This document shows, piece after piece, positions 1 to 9,599 of a stretch of 47,985 nt of DNA. Below the pieces are notes generated by a model. That model was given only the letters and a program-made list of their open reading frames with translations. It made no database searches and had not been told where the DNA came from. How positions within the stretch are numbered: the first letter of the stretch is position 1; every line of letters starts with the position of its first letter. Origin of the DNA: Verrucomicrobiota bacterium (GTDB taxonomy: Bacteria; Verrucomicrobiota; Verrucomicrobiia; Verrucomicrobiales; Akkermansiaceae); contig JAPLUI010000087.1 in NCBI GenBank assembly GCA_026397725.1, forward strand, positions 1-47,985, given 5' to 3'. The translations under genes were made by a program, and so were the position numbers.

Positions 1-304
1 TCATAGTCGAGAGTTTGGTATGCCGCGTGTGGACATGGCCCCCCGGAGGACAGGCTCCGCGCCAATGGTGGTTGCTTGTAAGCAGAGACCGGCTCACAGC
101 ACTCGCGATGTGGTGCAGCTACTCGACTGGTATTTTCGCGCACGCCCCACGCTAGAATCCGTTATCGAACAAGTCGAAAAGCGGCATCGGAGGCGAAGAT
201 CCGCCTCAGAATCGAAAATAAGAATTTCAGCAACAACCGAAAAAATATTACGAGCGAATCATTAACTTAGTAGAATTAGAAAGCAGACCGCGTCGAAATG
301 TGTC
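1..304. other. Left edge, no recognisable gene
   Basis: I see no gene here that I can support. The stretch turns A/T-rich from about 180 to 290, unlike the rest of the window. A plus-strand open frame at 20-265 exists, but its Arg/Ser-rich product resembles nothing I know. The stop codon of the Gfo/Idh/MocA relic lies at the right end of the stretch. Confidence 0.4.
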
Positions 305-1080
305 TTAAATCTGCCACGGTGATCGCATGGCGCGGGTTAGCATCCTGTTTGCCTCGTCATCATTCGTGAACCTTTCCTTGGCAGGATCTCAGCGAAGTTT
401 CCGCCCATGCCGCGTGGCGATGTCGCTCAAGCTGCAGATCACATTGGCATGGTGGCCCGCTTCGATCATGCAGACCGGATCACGACGGGTCTTCACGCAA
501 TCGAGGAAGTTCCCGTGATGGTTTTGGCTGTCGTAAAGCCGCAGGTCACCGGACTTGAGTTGTACTTTGACCAGCGACTCGGGTTTTGAGCGGATACCCC
601 CGCGGTTGACGAACACGTCGCCCTCGGTGCCCTCAAAGCGAATGCCATACGGGTTCTCATTGTCGCTGGTGAAGATCAACCGCACGCCGTTGGCGTAAAG
701 ATATTCGGTGTGCCAGGTCATGGCCGTGTCGTTGAGCCCCGCAGCGGAGAATGTGGCGCGGCCCTCCACCTCGATCGGCCCGGTGTGGTCGGTACCGTTG
801 CCCCACTGGGCAATGTCAATTTCGTGCTGGCCCCACCCCGATTGAAACCCCACAGTGTAATCATAGGTCAGCATCCAGCCCTTCAGGTTTACGATGCGCT
901 CCGGGAAGTAGGGTTCCCAGGGCGCCGGCCTCAGCCACAAATCATAGTCCAACCCATCCGGCACCGGCTCGTCGCGCACTTGCGGTCCGGGATAACCCTG
1001 CGGATCGCCAACCTTGATCGTCTGCAGTTTGCCGATGTAACCGTTGCGGACCAGTTCACACGCGAGACGAAAGGTAAATG
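305..1080 (-). pseudogene. Gfo/Idh/MocA family oxidoreductase, 5'-truncated, with internal stop
   Basis: This is the C-terminal part of an NAD(P)-dependent sugar dehydrogenase of the Gfo/Idh/MocA family, of the secreted type common in Verrucomicrobia and Planctomycetes. The frame reads from about 1080 through FRLACELVRNG and IGKLQTIKVG, which in the family lie after the Rossmann nucleotide-binding half, then DYDLWLRPAPW and GWGQHEIDIAQWG. The whole N-terminal half is missing: the frame runs straight into a 7-nt tandem repeat at 1081. Near the 3' end a TGA at about 389-391 replaces what is usually a Trp codon in HGRKLRW; the same frame continues with DPAKERFTNDDEANRML and ends naturally at TAA 305-307. 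So there are two lesions, a 5' truncation and a nonsense change. It cannot make an active enzyme. The family call is firm; substrate is unknown. Confidence 0.85.
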
Positions 1081-1115
1081 CAGAGGTCAGAGGTCAGAGG
1101 TCAGAGGTCAGAGGT
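1081..1115. repeat. Heptanucleotide tandem repeat (CAGAGGT)x5
   Basis: Five perfect head-to-tail copies of CAGAGGT lie exactly where the Gfo/Idh/MocA reading frame is cut and just after the 3' end of dinD. It marks the left border of the foreign res-dinD cassette. It may have grown by slippage at a repair junction; that is inference. Confidence 0.9.
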
Positions 1116-1126
1116 CTGCTGAAGAT

Positions 1127-1969
1127 TCAGGATTCCAGCGCGGCGGGTTGTTTGGGGGATTTCTTGTCCTCGGAGGCGAGTCGGCGCTCGACATTTTTGA
1201 CATCCTCCGCCGGTGGCAGGGATTCCGGGCGGATGCCGCGTTCGAGAAGGGTGTTGCGCACGGCCTGGTTGTTGGTGATGTGCTCGGTAGAAATGGCGGA
1301 CTCGGTGTCGAGCCTGTGCTCACGGGCGTTGAAGATGGTGATTTCGGTGGCGAAATCCTTGGCCTTCAAGATGATGGTCGGAGCAAAATCGGCGAGGGGT
1401 CGATTGTCAGGAACTTTCCACTGAGCTTTCATCGTCTGGGTGGACTTGCTGAAAAGGGCTTGGTCGTCCTTGCTGCGGATAAGCGCGAAGTCTTCATTGC
1501 CTCCAGTCTGCTCGTAGATGACTTGTGACAGCTCTATTTCCGTGGCGCTCAGCTTGCGACGAGCGGAGACCCGTTCCGCTTCCAAAAGGCGCTGCTCGAT
1601 CAACTCGGCCCGGCGAGTCTGAATGGCAAAGTAGGTCTGCGCGAAGGCGATTTCCTGTTTCTTCGGGTCGCCATTCTGGGCGACGAGATAGCAGGCATAG
1701 CGGGTGAGCATCATGTCATCGACCTCGCGCTGGCTGCCGGAGCCGAGATCGACCATTTTCCCGACGTCGGCAAAATGGTCGACAATCTGATGGCCGGAGA
1801 GTTCGCAGGCGGTCTTCGCCTTGGAAACGACATTGAGGCAGTTGTCCCATTTGGAATAGCCGAGAGGATGCTGAATATCGCGGGCAAGCCAATACTCGAT
1901 GCCGCTCTCGGTCTGCTGAGCGTGGGCCTCGAAGGTGTTAGTAAGGGTTTGGATGAGGTCCGATTTCAT
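1127..1969 (-). CDS. dinD: DNA damage-inducible protein D (DinD-like)
   Basis: A 280-residue protein that reads as DinD: an N-terminal region with GIEYWLARDIQHPLGYSKWDNC (Bro-N/KilA-like), then ADVGKMVDLGSGSQREVDD and LTRYACYLVAQNGDP, and a charged C-terminal helical part. Length matches the roughly 275-residue E. coli protein, so it looks complete. E. coli DinD is LexA-regulated and inhibits RecA activity; relatives occur often in restriction and phage-defence loci. The start codon overlaps the stop of the upstream restriction helicase by ATGA, so the two are translationally coupled. No LexA box was recognised. It is the last gene of a two-gene cassette whose larger member is internally deleted, so DinD may be the only working product. 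Confidence 0.87.
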   Translation of the reverse strand: MKSDLIQTLTNTFEAHAQQTESGIEYWLARDIQHPLGYSKWDNCLNVVSKAKTACELSGHQIVDHFADVGKMVDLGSGSQREVDDMMLTRYACYLVAQNGDPKKQEIAFAQTYFAIQTRRAELIEQRLLEAERVSARRKLSATEIELSQVIYEQTGGNEDFALIRSKDDQALFSKSTQTMKAQWKVPDNRPLADFAPTIILKAKDFATEITIFNAREHRLDTESAISTEHITNNQAVRNTLLERGIRPESLPPAEDVKNVERRLASEDKKSPKQPAALES

Positions 1970-3534
1970 GGCGTCGCGGGCGCGGAGGTTGCTTGCTGGA
2001 TCATCTGATTGAACTGGCTTTCGATTTTCGCCTCGAAGTCGGCCTCAATCTCCCAACCATCACAGAACTCGGCGAAGGGCCAGCGGCCATGGGTGCCGAG
2101 GTGGTTCACGCCGGGCACCCAATAGGTGTTCATGGTGGAGGCTTTCTCCATGGCGTCCTCGCGGCGGTAACCCTTGATCTCGACGACGAGGTGCAAGAGA
2201 TCGTCCGGGCCGTGGCCGTCATCCGCCAGGACGATGAAGTCCGGGAGGTAACGCCGCATTTCCGAGCCGTAACGATATGGGACTTCCAGGCCGAGGTTGT
2301 GATTCTTCACGTATGCCCACGCCTTGGGATGGGCCTCGGCCACCCGGCAGAACTCGGCCTCCCGATCGCTGTCGAGAATGACCCAGTTGATGTGGGAGCG
2401 GTCGGACTTCGTTTCCCAGCACAAGGTCCTGGAGGTGTTGAAGCGAACGTGATTGGTCGAGCCGACCGGGTTGTAGGGATCCAGCAGGGCTTTGATAGGG
2501 CGTTCACCAACAAAGGCACGGGTGATACCGGCGGTGATGCGTTCGCAGGCCATATCGGCGAACTCCTGATACATGAGCTGCGCGGGATAGGTGCCGCCCT
2601 TGCATTGCAGGCAGGTATCCAGCCATTGCTTGGTGATGCGTTTGAGCTGGCCGAAGAGGTGGAGCTTGGGGGCCTCGCCGGGATCGCGCCACTTGGTGTA
2701 AAGCAGACGCTGGGTCAGGTGGCAGAGCCGTGTGGAAGGCCGCATGTCGCCGAGGTGTTCGGCGTTGATATCGATGCCTTCGCCAATGATGCCTTCGATG
2801 CGCGTTCTGGTAGGTCCTGTTAGCTCGGGTGTCAGTTCCAGAATGGAGTCGTCATTGAGAGCGTATGACTGGCGGCGCAACGCGCGACCGATGACCTGTT
2901 CGCAGAGAAGCTGGGTGCCGAAGGCGCGGACCCCGAGGACATGCGTCACGGTGTTGGCGTCCCAGCCCTCCGTGAGCATGGCCATCACGGTGGTCTTGCC
3001 CGTGCCGGTGGCGAGCTTGAGGGCCAGGCGGTCCAATTCCGGATTGGCATCCTTGTTGGCACTGGCGAGATGCTCCAGCAGGCGCTTTCCCGCCACGGAG
3101 AGGGGCGCGACTTCGGTCAGCCAGATGGCGGTTTCCACGGCTTCGATCTGGCAGAAGAACGGACGGACGCCGCTGAACGGGTGGTGCCGCCAGTGCTGGA
3201 GGAGCCTGGCGGTCTCCGATGTGACTTGCCAATAGGCGGGATTGGGCAGGTTGCGCCAGGTGTCCACATGGCCGCGCACCTGGTTGATGTTGGAGGTGGG
3301 GTCGTATTGCTGCTTAGCGGTGGAGAGGCCCTTGCCCCCATCGAACACCATCTCACCCTGCTTTGCCGCCCCCTTCCGCTTCTTGGGTTTCGGGATCGGA
3401 GTGATGAACTCGGCGCGGTGGCGGTTTTCGATGAGGCGCTGGGTCGGTTGTCCATCCGAAGCCAATTCCCAATGCCGCCGGGGACTCTCGTAGGGCGAGT
3501 TGAGAATCGGGTGATCGAAGAAGGGGTTGGACAT
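1966..3534 (-). pseudogene. Type III-like restriction helicase (Res/BPTD_3080-like), internally deleted
   Basis: A 522-residue frame with the recognisable start and end of a DEAD/DEAH restriction endonuclease subunit but without its core. Walker A is present (LATGTGKTT, about residues 174-182) and is followed within a few residues by LTEGWDANTVTHVLG, the motif V region that normally lies several hundred residues later; motifs Ia to IV, including the DEAH box, are absent. A second jump follows QVIGRALRRQSY, which passes straight to DDSILELTPELTGPT. The C-terminal half (YTKWRDPGEAPKLHLFGQL, then VKNHNLGLEVPYRYGSEMRR, YLPDFIVL and VVEIKGYRRED, a nuclease-like region) looks complete. Both deletions preserve frame (junctions near 2980 and 2860). 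Family members are usually some 850-1000 residues. It should lack helicase activity. No methyltransferase partner is present. The stop overlaps dinD. Confidence 0.85.
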
Positions 3535-3559
3535 TGGTGGAGATTGCTACCTAATGAAT

Positions 3560-3958
3560 CATGGACAGCTATCGTCTGGATCTCAGCTTCCCGGGGTCAT
3601 CAAGGCAAATAGTGGGAGATCCCACAATCTGATGGCGTTAGGGGGATCTGGGGGACAAGGCGGGCGGAATAACGGGGCTGGTCCGGCTCCGTTCGCATTG
3701 GACCGGGCCACGCTGGGCCCAAGGCGACCAGAATCTGATAACCCGTCTGCTTCCGGCCTCTGGGGATTTCCGATTGAGGATTTTTGATTTTCCATTACCC
3801 AGCTCAGCCGCGGCTTGAGCGCATCGAGGCCGAGCGGGTTGTCGCGGTATTCGCAGCGCAGGCTGGTGACATCAGCGGAGCACGGCCGGGAGGCAGGAGA
3901 GCATGGCCGTGGCAGCCGTCAGGCAGGCCGCGAGGCGGCGGGCAGTGTGACGATTCAT
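3560..3958 (-). pseudogene. Alpha-L-rhamnosidase, 5' fragment only, frameshifted
   Basis: The ATG at 3958 is preceded by a GAAAGG ribosome-site-like run and opens a signal peptide (RRLAACLTAATAMLSCLPA). After a frameshift the reading continues as VTSLRCEYRDNPLGLDALK then PRLSW, the N-terminal signature of bacterial alpha-L-rhamnosidases. After another frame change it reads RKQTGYQILVA, again typical of the same domain. Homology stops near 3560, just before the res-dinD cassette. Rhamnosidases are about 900-1100 residues, so roughly 90% of the gene is gone. With the truncated oxidoreductase at 305-1080, it shows that the cassette replaced or displaced DNA between two catabolic genes. Confidence 0.75.
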
Positions 3959-4040
3959 GTTGGAGCGCCTTTCTGAAAAATGGTGAATGCGGGGGTAGGA
4001 TTGATGATTGAAGATTGCTGAGGGGTCGGTACGGCAAGGA

Positions 4041-4328
4041 GCACAGCCGTCCCGGCTGTGAGGGTAGACAGGGGCCCTCGCCTGTCGTTGCTTTGGCAAC
4101 TGGTATGCAATGATGCCATCACATCTCTCCAACAGGCGGGACGCCCGATACTGTTCGATTAAGAATTTTCAACCACGGATTGCACGGATTGGCACCGATG
4201 GTGCTCCGCGCATTGTTCTCTTATCCGTGTGCATCGGTGTCATCGGTGGTCATATTTATCTGTCCTTCGCGCTTAATTGAACAGGATCGGGCGGGACGCC
4301 CGTTGGCCGAAACAGCCGGGACGGCTGT
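4041..4328. repeat. Nested palindromic repeat between rhamnosidase relic and GH116 gene
   Basis: This gene-free stretch is built of nested inverted repeats. The outer elements are two copies of a 7-3-7 hairpin, ACAGCCG/CGGCTGT, at 4043-4059 and 4312-4328. Inside, an arm at about 4135-4163 (GGGACGCCCGATACTGTTCG) pairs imperfectly with about 4272-4300. Inside that, the arm from 4172 (ACCACGGATTGCACGGATT) pairs with the one ending at 4250. The inner sequence belongs to a class of 'cacggat' intergenic repeats I have often seen in PVC genomes. It may act as a transcript-end structure for the convergent or tandem neighbours, or be a non-autonomous mobile repeat. No ORF is credible here. Confidence 0.7.
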
Positions 4329-4336
4329 CTTCCCTC

Positions 4337-7057
4337 TCACGCGAATTCAAGTTTTGTGATAATGGCTTCATTGGCTTTCAACGTGAGTTCCTTGGCCAGG
4401 GTCACTTCGACCCGCTGGCCGGCTTGGGTGGCTTTGACGGTGAGCTGCTGGGTGCCGGCTGTCACGGTGCTTGCTTTCAAGGTGGCGCCGGGCGGCAGTT
4501 CGAGCGCCAGGGATTTGACCCGCAGGCCGCCGGATTTCACTTCGATGCGGTTGATCTGGGTCTTGCCCGTCCGGCTCTGGCTGAGGCTGCCCCAGCCCTC
4601 GGCGCTGGTGAAGGCGGCCTTGAACTTCTCTGGGGTTAGTTTCGGGGCGAAGCCGATGTGCTGCTTCGGCCCGTGATATTCAAATCCGCAGACGGCGATG
4701 AACACGCCATAACTGGCCATGCTGCGGGAATAGTGATCGCCGCACTCCACTTCGTTCCACGGGTTGCGCTTGGACGGGTGGTGGCGGTCATGCACGGCAC
4801 GGGTGACGGCCAGGCCTTGTTGGACCAGGCCTTCCCAAATCATGTGGCCGGCCACCTGATACTCGAAGCCGTTCATGACCTCGTTGAACAAGTTGCAGCA
4901 GCCATCGGTGTTGCCTTTGCCGCTGGCGTTTTCGAAGCTCCAGTCCTTGCGCGGGAAGGTACACATCAGCATGCCCGCCTCGCCTGCCAGCGCAAACCAG
5001 CGCCCACCCTTGTAGATCTTGCGATACGCCCCGCAGTCGGGCGTGAAGTTATAGCGCCACAGCGCCTGCAGCGCCAAGCGCGTCTCCTGCTGCGGGATCA
5101 CGCGGTCCAGCCCGACCTGATAGGCCCAGCTTTGGCCGAAGACCTGGTCAATCTCGCAACCGGTGCCGGAATTGATGGCCTCGGGATGTTTGGGATCGAC
5201 CAGGTTGATAAAATACTCCTGGTCGAAAAGCCGCTTGATGCTCTCGCGGCCGGTGTCGGCGATCTTGCGGCATTCGGCGGCAAAGGCCACGTCGCCCATA
5301 TCGGCAGCCATGTCTGCGGCGGCACGCAGGCTGGCCAGATACAATCCGCTCAGCCAGGCGATTTGCCCGTACCAACCGGCGTCGAGGGTGTTCCATTGGT
5401 GGCCGTCCAACAGGCCATCGCCCATGTCCATCTTGATCAGGCATTGCATGGCCAGCTTTATGTTAGGCCATAACTCCTTGAGCCACACGCCATCGGCGGT
5501 CATCTGGTGCTCGCGGTATGCGCGCAGGATGCAGCCGGCCTGGCCGTCCACCGCCAGGCCAAACCCCTCGCCGCGGTGGCGGATGGCGCCCGAGGGTTTC
5601 TCAATCGCAATGCCGAAATCGGTGCGCTTTCTAACATCGCGCTCGAGATCGGGAAACAAGCGGGCCACGGCGTGGGCATAGTGCCAGACGTGGGTGCAGG
5701 TGCCCTCACAACAACCGACGCCTTCCCACCCCCAGAAGCGCCCCGTGGCAAAGCGGTGCGACGTCGCACTTGCCAGACACCCCGTGTTGAGCATCGTGCG
5801 ATCGAGGAACCAATAGGGCAGCGTGGAATCGTACCAAGTGTCGTGCCAGAGCCGCGTCTGGGCGTGGAGCGAAGCGAAATGCGCCGCCACATGCCCGGCG
5901 ACGGCTGCGGCCGAAGGAAACTTGGTGGCATAGTAGCGGCCGTTATCCTTCAAGGTCTCCATGCGCTCGATCTTCCATTTCTGCATGTCCAGATACGGAA
6001 AGTGCCAGGTGATGAGGAAGGTGGCCGTGGCCTCCTTGCCGGCTTCCAGCGACATGGTGCGGATGATCGATCCAACGAGCTTGCGCCCGGCCGGTTGCGC
6101 GGCCAGCTCGGCAGGCTCGGCGGCAAAGGCCGCCTCCGGCAGATGGCCGACGCCGATGGCCGCCGCGGCTCTATCAGATGCCTGGGGTTCCAACAATGCG
6201 ATGGCCATGGTGCCCATGTCCAATGGCTGCTTGAGATCCGCTTCGGACATGAGTTCGGGCTTCAAGGATTTTCCCGCCGGGGCGTTTTCGACATCGCTGT
6301 GAATGAGCAGCATCCCTTGTCCACGCTGCACGCGGTTGCGGCGCTTGGCGGCAGCGCCGGGAGATGATACTAGACAGACGGCGTTTTCGAGCCAACCCGC
6401 GAGACGCACCTCCACCTTGGCGCTGCCGGTGTTCTTGACCGTGAAACGCAGCACCGTGGCCGGCAGGCTGGAATCGTCGGTGTTGAGCGGCACAAAGGCC
6501 GCAAAGGCTTCCATCGAAACCGTGACCGGCACCTTGGGATCCTGATACGCGATGTTGGCCAGCGGGTATTCGCCGCAAAAGCTGATGTCGGCGAAACCCG
6601 CCTGCGTGAGCGGGCGCACTTGCTGCTTGCCATCGAGCGTGACTTCCAGGGCAAAGCCCTGCTCGAGCGGCGAGGCCGGCACCAGCGGATTCTGATAGGT
6701 GGAGCCATCCGTCCTGCGCGGCTGGTTGAAAATGTCCCAGTGCCAGAGCTTGCCGTCGCCGCCCAGATAGAGCTGGCCGGCACAGATGCCGCCGATGGGC
6801 ATGCCGATCTTCTCGAGGTCCTTGCCGCGATAGACCGTGCGCTCGCCACGCGCAAAGAGCGACTTCACCCACTCCGGCGACAGCTTCTTGTCGGCGGGCA
6901 CGATTTGGTCGAAGTCCTCGCGCGTGAACGGCCCGGCCATCACCGGCAGCCGACCGAAGGTCAGTCCCGCCGCCGCGAACGCGGAGGTCTTGAGGAAAAA
7001 GCGGCGGTCTAGCGCCGATAGGGCGACCTTGTTAGATGCAGTTACGTTGGGGGGCAT
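4337..7057 (-). CDS. GH116 family beta-glucosidase-like protein, Tat-exported
   Basis: About 906 residues from the ATG at 7057; an in-frame TTG at 7087 would add ten residues but is less likely. The N-terminus has a twin-arginine motif (RRFFLKTSAFAAAG). The N-terminal beta-sandwich signature of GH116 follows (IGMPIGGICAGQLYLGGDG, WHWDIFNQP). The catalytic (alpha/alpha)6 domain shows WEGVGCCEGTCTHVWHYAHA at about residue 445-465, whose Glu fits the nucleophile position, and NTLDAGWYG at about 555, whose Asp fits the acid/base. Length is normal for the family. Such enzymes cleave beta-glucosides or related linkages on exported oligosaccharides. It stands alone on the minus strand between repeat DNA and a defence island. 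Codon use is GC-rich and it looks resident and intact. Exact substrate is not deducible. Confidence 0.87.
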   Translation of the reverse strand: MPPNVTASNKVALSALDRRFFLKTSAFAAAGLTFGRLPVMAGPFTREDFDQIVPADKKLSPEWVKSLFARGERTVYRGKDLEKIGMPIGGICAGQLYLGGDGKLWHWDIFNQPRRTDGSTYQNPLVPASPLEQGFALEVTLDGKQQVRPLTQAGFADISFCGEYPLANIAYQDPKVPVTVSMEAFAAFVPLNTDDSSLPATVLRFTVKNTGSAKVEVRLAGWLENAVCLVSSPGAAAKRRNRVQRGQGMLLIHSDVENAPAGKSLKPELMSEADLKQPLDMGTMAIALLEPQASDRAAAAIGVGHLPEAAFAAEPAELAAQPAGRKLVGSIIRTMSLEAGKEATATFLITWHFPYLDMQKWKIERMETLKDNGRYYATKFPSAAAVAGHVAAHFASLHAQTRLWHDTWYDSTLPYWFLDRTMLNTGCLASATSHRFATGRFWGWEGVGCCEGTCTHVWHYAHAVARLFPDLERDVRKRTDFGIAIEKPSGAIRHRGEGFGLAVDGQAGCILRAYREHQMTADGVWLKELWPNIKLAMQCLIKMDMGDGLLDGHQWNTLDAGWYGQIAWLSGLYLASLRAAADMAADMGDVAFAAECRKIADTGRESIKRLFDQEYFINLVDPKHPEAINSGTGCEIDQVFGQSWAYQVGLDRVIPQQETRLALQALWRYNFTPDCGAYRKIYKGGRWFALAGEAGMLMCTFPRKDWSFENASGKGNTDGCCNLFNEVMNGFEYQVAGHMIWEGLVQQGLAVTRAVHDRHHPSKRNPWNEVECGDHYSRSMASYGVFIAVCGFEYHGPKQHIGFAPKLTPEKFKAAFTSAEGWGSLSQSRTGKTQINRIEVKSGGLRVKSLALELPPGATLKASTVTAGTQQLTVKATQAGQRVEVTLAKELTLKANEAIITKLEFA

Positions 7058-7267
7058 GATGTGATGAGGTGTGGCTTGGTTTTGCAAAATAAAGATTCCA
7101 TGCCAACGTGCCCGGATACGCCGGTTCTTTCAACTATATTTGAGAGAAGATGGCGCCAAAAAAATGCGTGCCATATTTCGTGGCACGCGCAGGGGGAAGA
7201 ATTGGATGATTTTTTGGCAGAGAGGATGGATGAAGGGTTAACGGATCTGTCGGCGTCAATAAGGAGG

Positions 7268-7284
7268 GTGGACGTCTCGTCCAC
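7268..7284. terminator. Short perfect hairpin upstream of the GH116 gene
   Basis: GTGGACG-TCT-CGTCCAC is a perfect 7-bp stem with a 3-nt loop in the 261-nt gap between the drmD-like fragment and the GH116 start. There is no T-run, so a rho-independent terminator is doubtful. The same 7-3-7 layout appears at 4043, 4312, 39901, 39956 and 39982, which favours a dispersed repeat family. Confidence 0.4.
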
Positions 7285-7318
7285 TCATCCTATGAAGAGA
7301 CGAGATGCCCCTTTCCCC

Positions 7319-8961
7319 TTACCCGAATGGCAACAATGTGGGGAGACCGTATGAGGCAGCAGTTTCCCCATCTGCCGCTGGATCAGCGACCAGTGTTTTC
7401 AAATCGAACCAGTGCTTGCCGACGAAGTGGATATTCCATTCGGTCCCGGCCAAGGTGACGGGAATCCTGACTGAAGCTGCGGTGTCAGGGGCTTGATGAG
7501 AGACGATGCGACTGCGCAATTCCGTATCTGAAGTCTGCCTTGCGTGTCGATACCTGGCGGCGCAGGTGGGGCAGAGAGCCAAGCGATTCTCATAAATGTG
7601 CCTGTCTAATCCACGAATGCATTGGATCGCCTCAAAGTAATCCTGATCCTTGACTTCAAAAGGCATCCTGCCATGGCAGCATTGGCAGACCATGTGACCG
7701 GCTCCATTCCCGTAAAGGGACCGTAGATACGCTCGCGCCAAAGCCATTTCCTCGCTCAGGTTTGGCTGAATAGAGCGCTCACGCAGGACGCTTTCATGCG
7801 ATGGCGCGTTTTCGCGATGTTCTGTGAGGCGATCTTGTCGCAACGCCGGAAGTCTGAATGAGCTTAGTATTTCCGTTGGAATTCTGGGTGCCTCTCTTGC
7901 GTCTCCAGAAAACTCTTGTCCAACCCAAGCGCAGTCGCGTTGGTCTGCCAAGACGCTGAGGCGGGCGGTATGTGTGGTTCGCAGGGAGGCGAGCCGTGCT
8001 TGGGCGACCTGACTGATCGCTTCGATATGAATGGCGCGGGCGTCGAGCCAGTGGCGGTAGAGCGTTTGCTCCAGAGTGTCTTCATCGTGCTTTGCGAGAG
8101 CACTTGGTTTAGCGTCGGGTGACCGGGCATTTTCGAGAAGATCCAACATGCATGAAGCTATCTCAGGATTGGCGCAGACGGGCTGGAAGGTGAAATCTTC
8201 CCGCAGGCCAAGCTTGCGCCAGCGGTAGATCGCGAAGGGATGGCGACCTGCTGGCAAACCCTCAGCATTCACCGTGAGGCTGCAAAATAGTCGAACGGTG
8301 GGTTCGAGTGCTCGCGCCGCTTGACGTGCCAGCGGATGGGTGGGTGTGATGAAGGCCAGCTCGCGATGCTCCTCGGCAGCGGACTGGTCCAAGGTAAAAG
8401 CCAAATACGGATCGTTGTCCTTGAGCCACCGCTCCCAATTCTTTGCGACCACCCCGGTCTGATTGATCGGCACGAAGTCGGCAAGGAGCTTAGCGCGTAT
8501 ATCTTGGCCGATTTGGAGTGTGATGATGCGCTTCTGGCCGAAGGAGATGGGCAGATTGGTAACACCCACCGTTTCCAAGTAACGGGCGATCAAATTTGCC
8601 AGCAAGGGTGTAGCCAACCAGAAACTGGATGCTTGACGGATCATGTCTTCGTCACACTTTGGCAGCTCCAGGCCAAAGAGCTTGGCTTGTTCCACCTCAA
8701 GCCGGGCCTGCTCCTGAATGGCTCGCACTTCGTTGTCGGCGAGTTGTTGAAGGCGGGCAGTCCGCTCCTCCGGGCTTAGGGTGAGATTCTCCGCAATCTC
8801 CCGTAGTTCGCGGGTCAGACGGCCGAGGATCTCCTCACTGCCACCCAATGCCTGACGAAACACGCCGATGCGTAGGAGGCAGCGCTCGTAGATTTCAGCA
8901 TCCACTGTGCCTGGGGTGATGAAGTTGTGTTGCGTCTCTACAATCCCATCAATATCCGCAA
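7319..8961 (-). pseudogene. drmD: DISARM DrmD-like helicase, C-terminal fragment
   Basis: The frame opens right after the end of the mazF-like gene and reads THNFITPGTV-like sequence (HNFITPGTVDAEIYERCLL), the post-helicase region of a large SNF2-type helicase, then long helical sequence (GGSEEILGRLTRELREIAEN) and a Cys-rich part (CQCCHGRMPF and CPTCAARYRH, a four-Cys zinc-binding pair). The C-terminus appears complete. I assign it to the DrmD-like helicases of class 1 DISARM from overall resemblance; other SNF2 restriction helicases share this shape. The ATPase core is absent here, and a small N-terminal piece lies at about 9600-9943 on the far side of the toxin pair. An in-frame GTG or ATG could still start a 528-residue protein (8905), but it would have no motor domain. 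Confidence 0.65.
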
Positions 8962-9288
8962 TCGATCCTCGACGTCCGCCATGGTTCGGGGCAAGACGCG
9001 GCCCCAGCGGTTGATGAGGCGGTCATTGCTGATGGAACGGATGGCTTCGCAGAGGAGCGCGGAGGGATGGGTGAGACCACCTTCGGGCGGTTGCACGACG
9101 ACGTGGAATGGGATGTTGCGCAGGGTGGAGGTGATGGGAATCACGACCACGAGATCCGCGCGGCTTTGATTGAAGGGGTCCACGGAAACGACCAGCACGG
9201 GCCGACGTCCGGCTTGCTCATGACTGCGGACGGGATTCAGATCGGCGAGCCAGATGTCACCTCGCGCGGGAGCGGGTCCGGTGGGCAT
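8938..9288 (-). CDS. MazF/PemK-like endoribonuclease toxin
   Basis: A 116-residue protein with the MazF/PemK fold signatures: RGDIWLADLNPVRSHEQAG, then RRPVLVVSVDPFN, VVVIPITST and the C-terminal RLINRWGRVLP. MazF-type toxins cut mRNA at short sequences. It starts 3 nt after the stop of the upstream antitoxin, the usual operon order. It seems intact. Its stop codon lies inside the start of the drmD-like C-terminal fragment, so the pair sits within the wreck of that helicase. Confidence 0.85.
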   Translation of the reverse strand: MPTGPAPARGDIWLADLNPVRSHEQAGRRPVLVVSVDPFNQSRADLVVVIPITSTLRNIPFHVVVQPPEGGLTHPSALLCEAIRSISNDRLINRWGRVLPRTMADVEDRLRILMGL

Positions 9289-9291
9289 GAA

Positions 9292-9543
9292 TCAGGGTGC
9301 GTAGGGGTGGAGTCCGTCGGCGCTGGTGCCATCGAGATCGGTGAGTTCGCGATGATAGTCGGCGGCTGCGGCGGAGTCTGAGGCAAGTGTGTCATAGGCC
9401 GCTGCGGCCTTGGCAAGGAAGCGGTGGCGGCGGTAAGTCTCCAATGCGGCATCCAGCACGACGGTCATGCTGGTGCCGGCCTCGCGGGCGAGTTGAGCGA
9501 GGAGAGTACGGCCTGTGGCCGAAATGCGGACGGTGGCTGGCAT
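9292..9543 (-). CDS. MazE-like/ribbon-helix-helix antitoxin
   Basis: An 83-residue protein with a short DNA-binding-like N-terminus (TVRISATGRTLLAQLAREAG) and an acidic, probably flexible C-terminus, as expected for an antitoxin that represses its own operon and neutralises the MazF-like toxin encoded just downstream. The sequence fits a ribbon-helix-helix type better than the AbrB-like MazE type. Role is assigned mainly from its position before the toxin. Confidence 0.7.
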   Translation of the reverse strand: MPATVRISATGRTLLAQLAREAGTSMTVVLDAALETYRRHRFLAKAAAAYDTLASDSAAAADYHRELTDLDGTSADGLHPYAP

Positions 9544-9599
9544 GGCATCAGTTTACAAGCATGGATACATTTTTGTCAACACGAAGTTTTGGCCGACAG

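Noticed and set aside
20..265. Open frame of 81 codons, plus strand
   Set aside because: Arg/Ser-rich, no recognisable domain, no ribosome site, and the 3' half is A/T-rich non-coding-like sequence.
1081..1115. Possible CRISPR-like repeat
   Set aside because: Seven-nt tandem repeats without spacers; a simple repeat, not an array.
710..1528. Long plus-strand frame over the oxidoreductase relic and dinD
   Set aside because: Antisense shadow of GC-rich genes; translation crosses the tandem repeat and resembles nothing.
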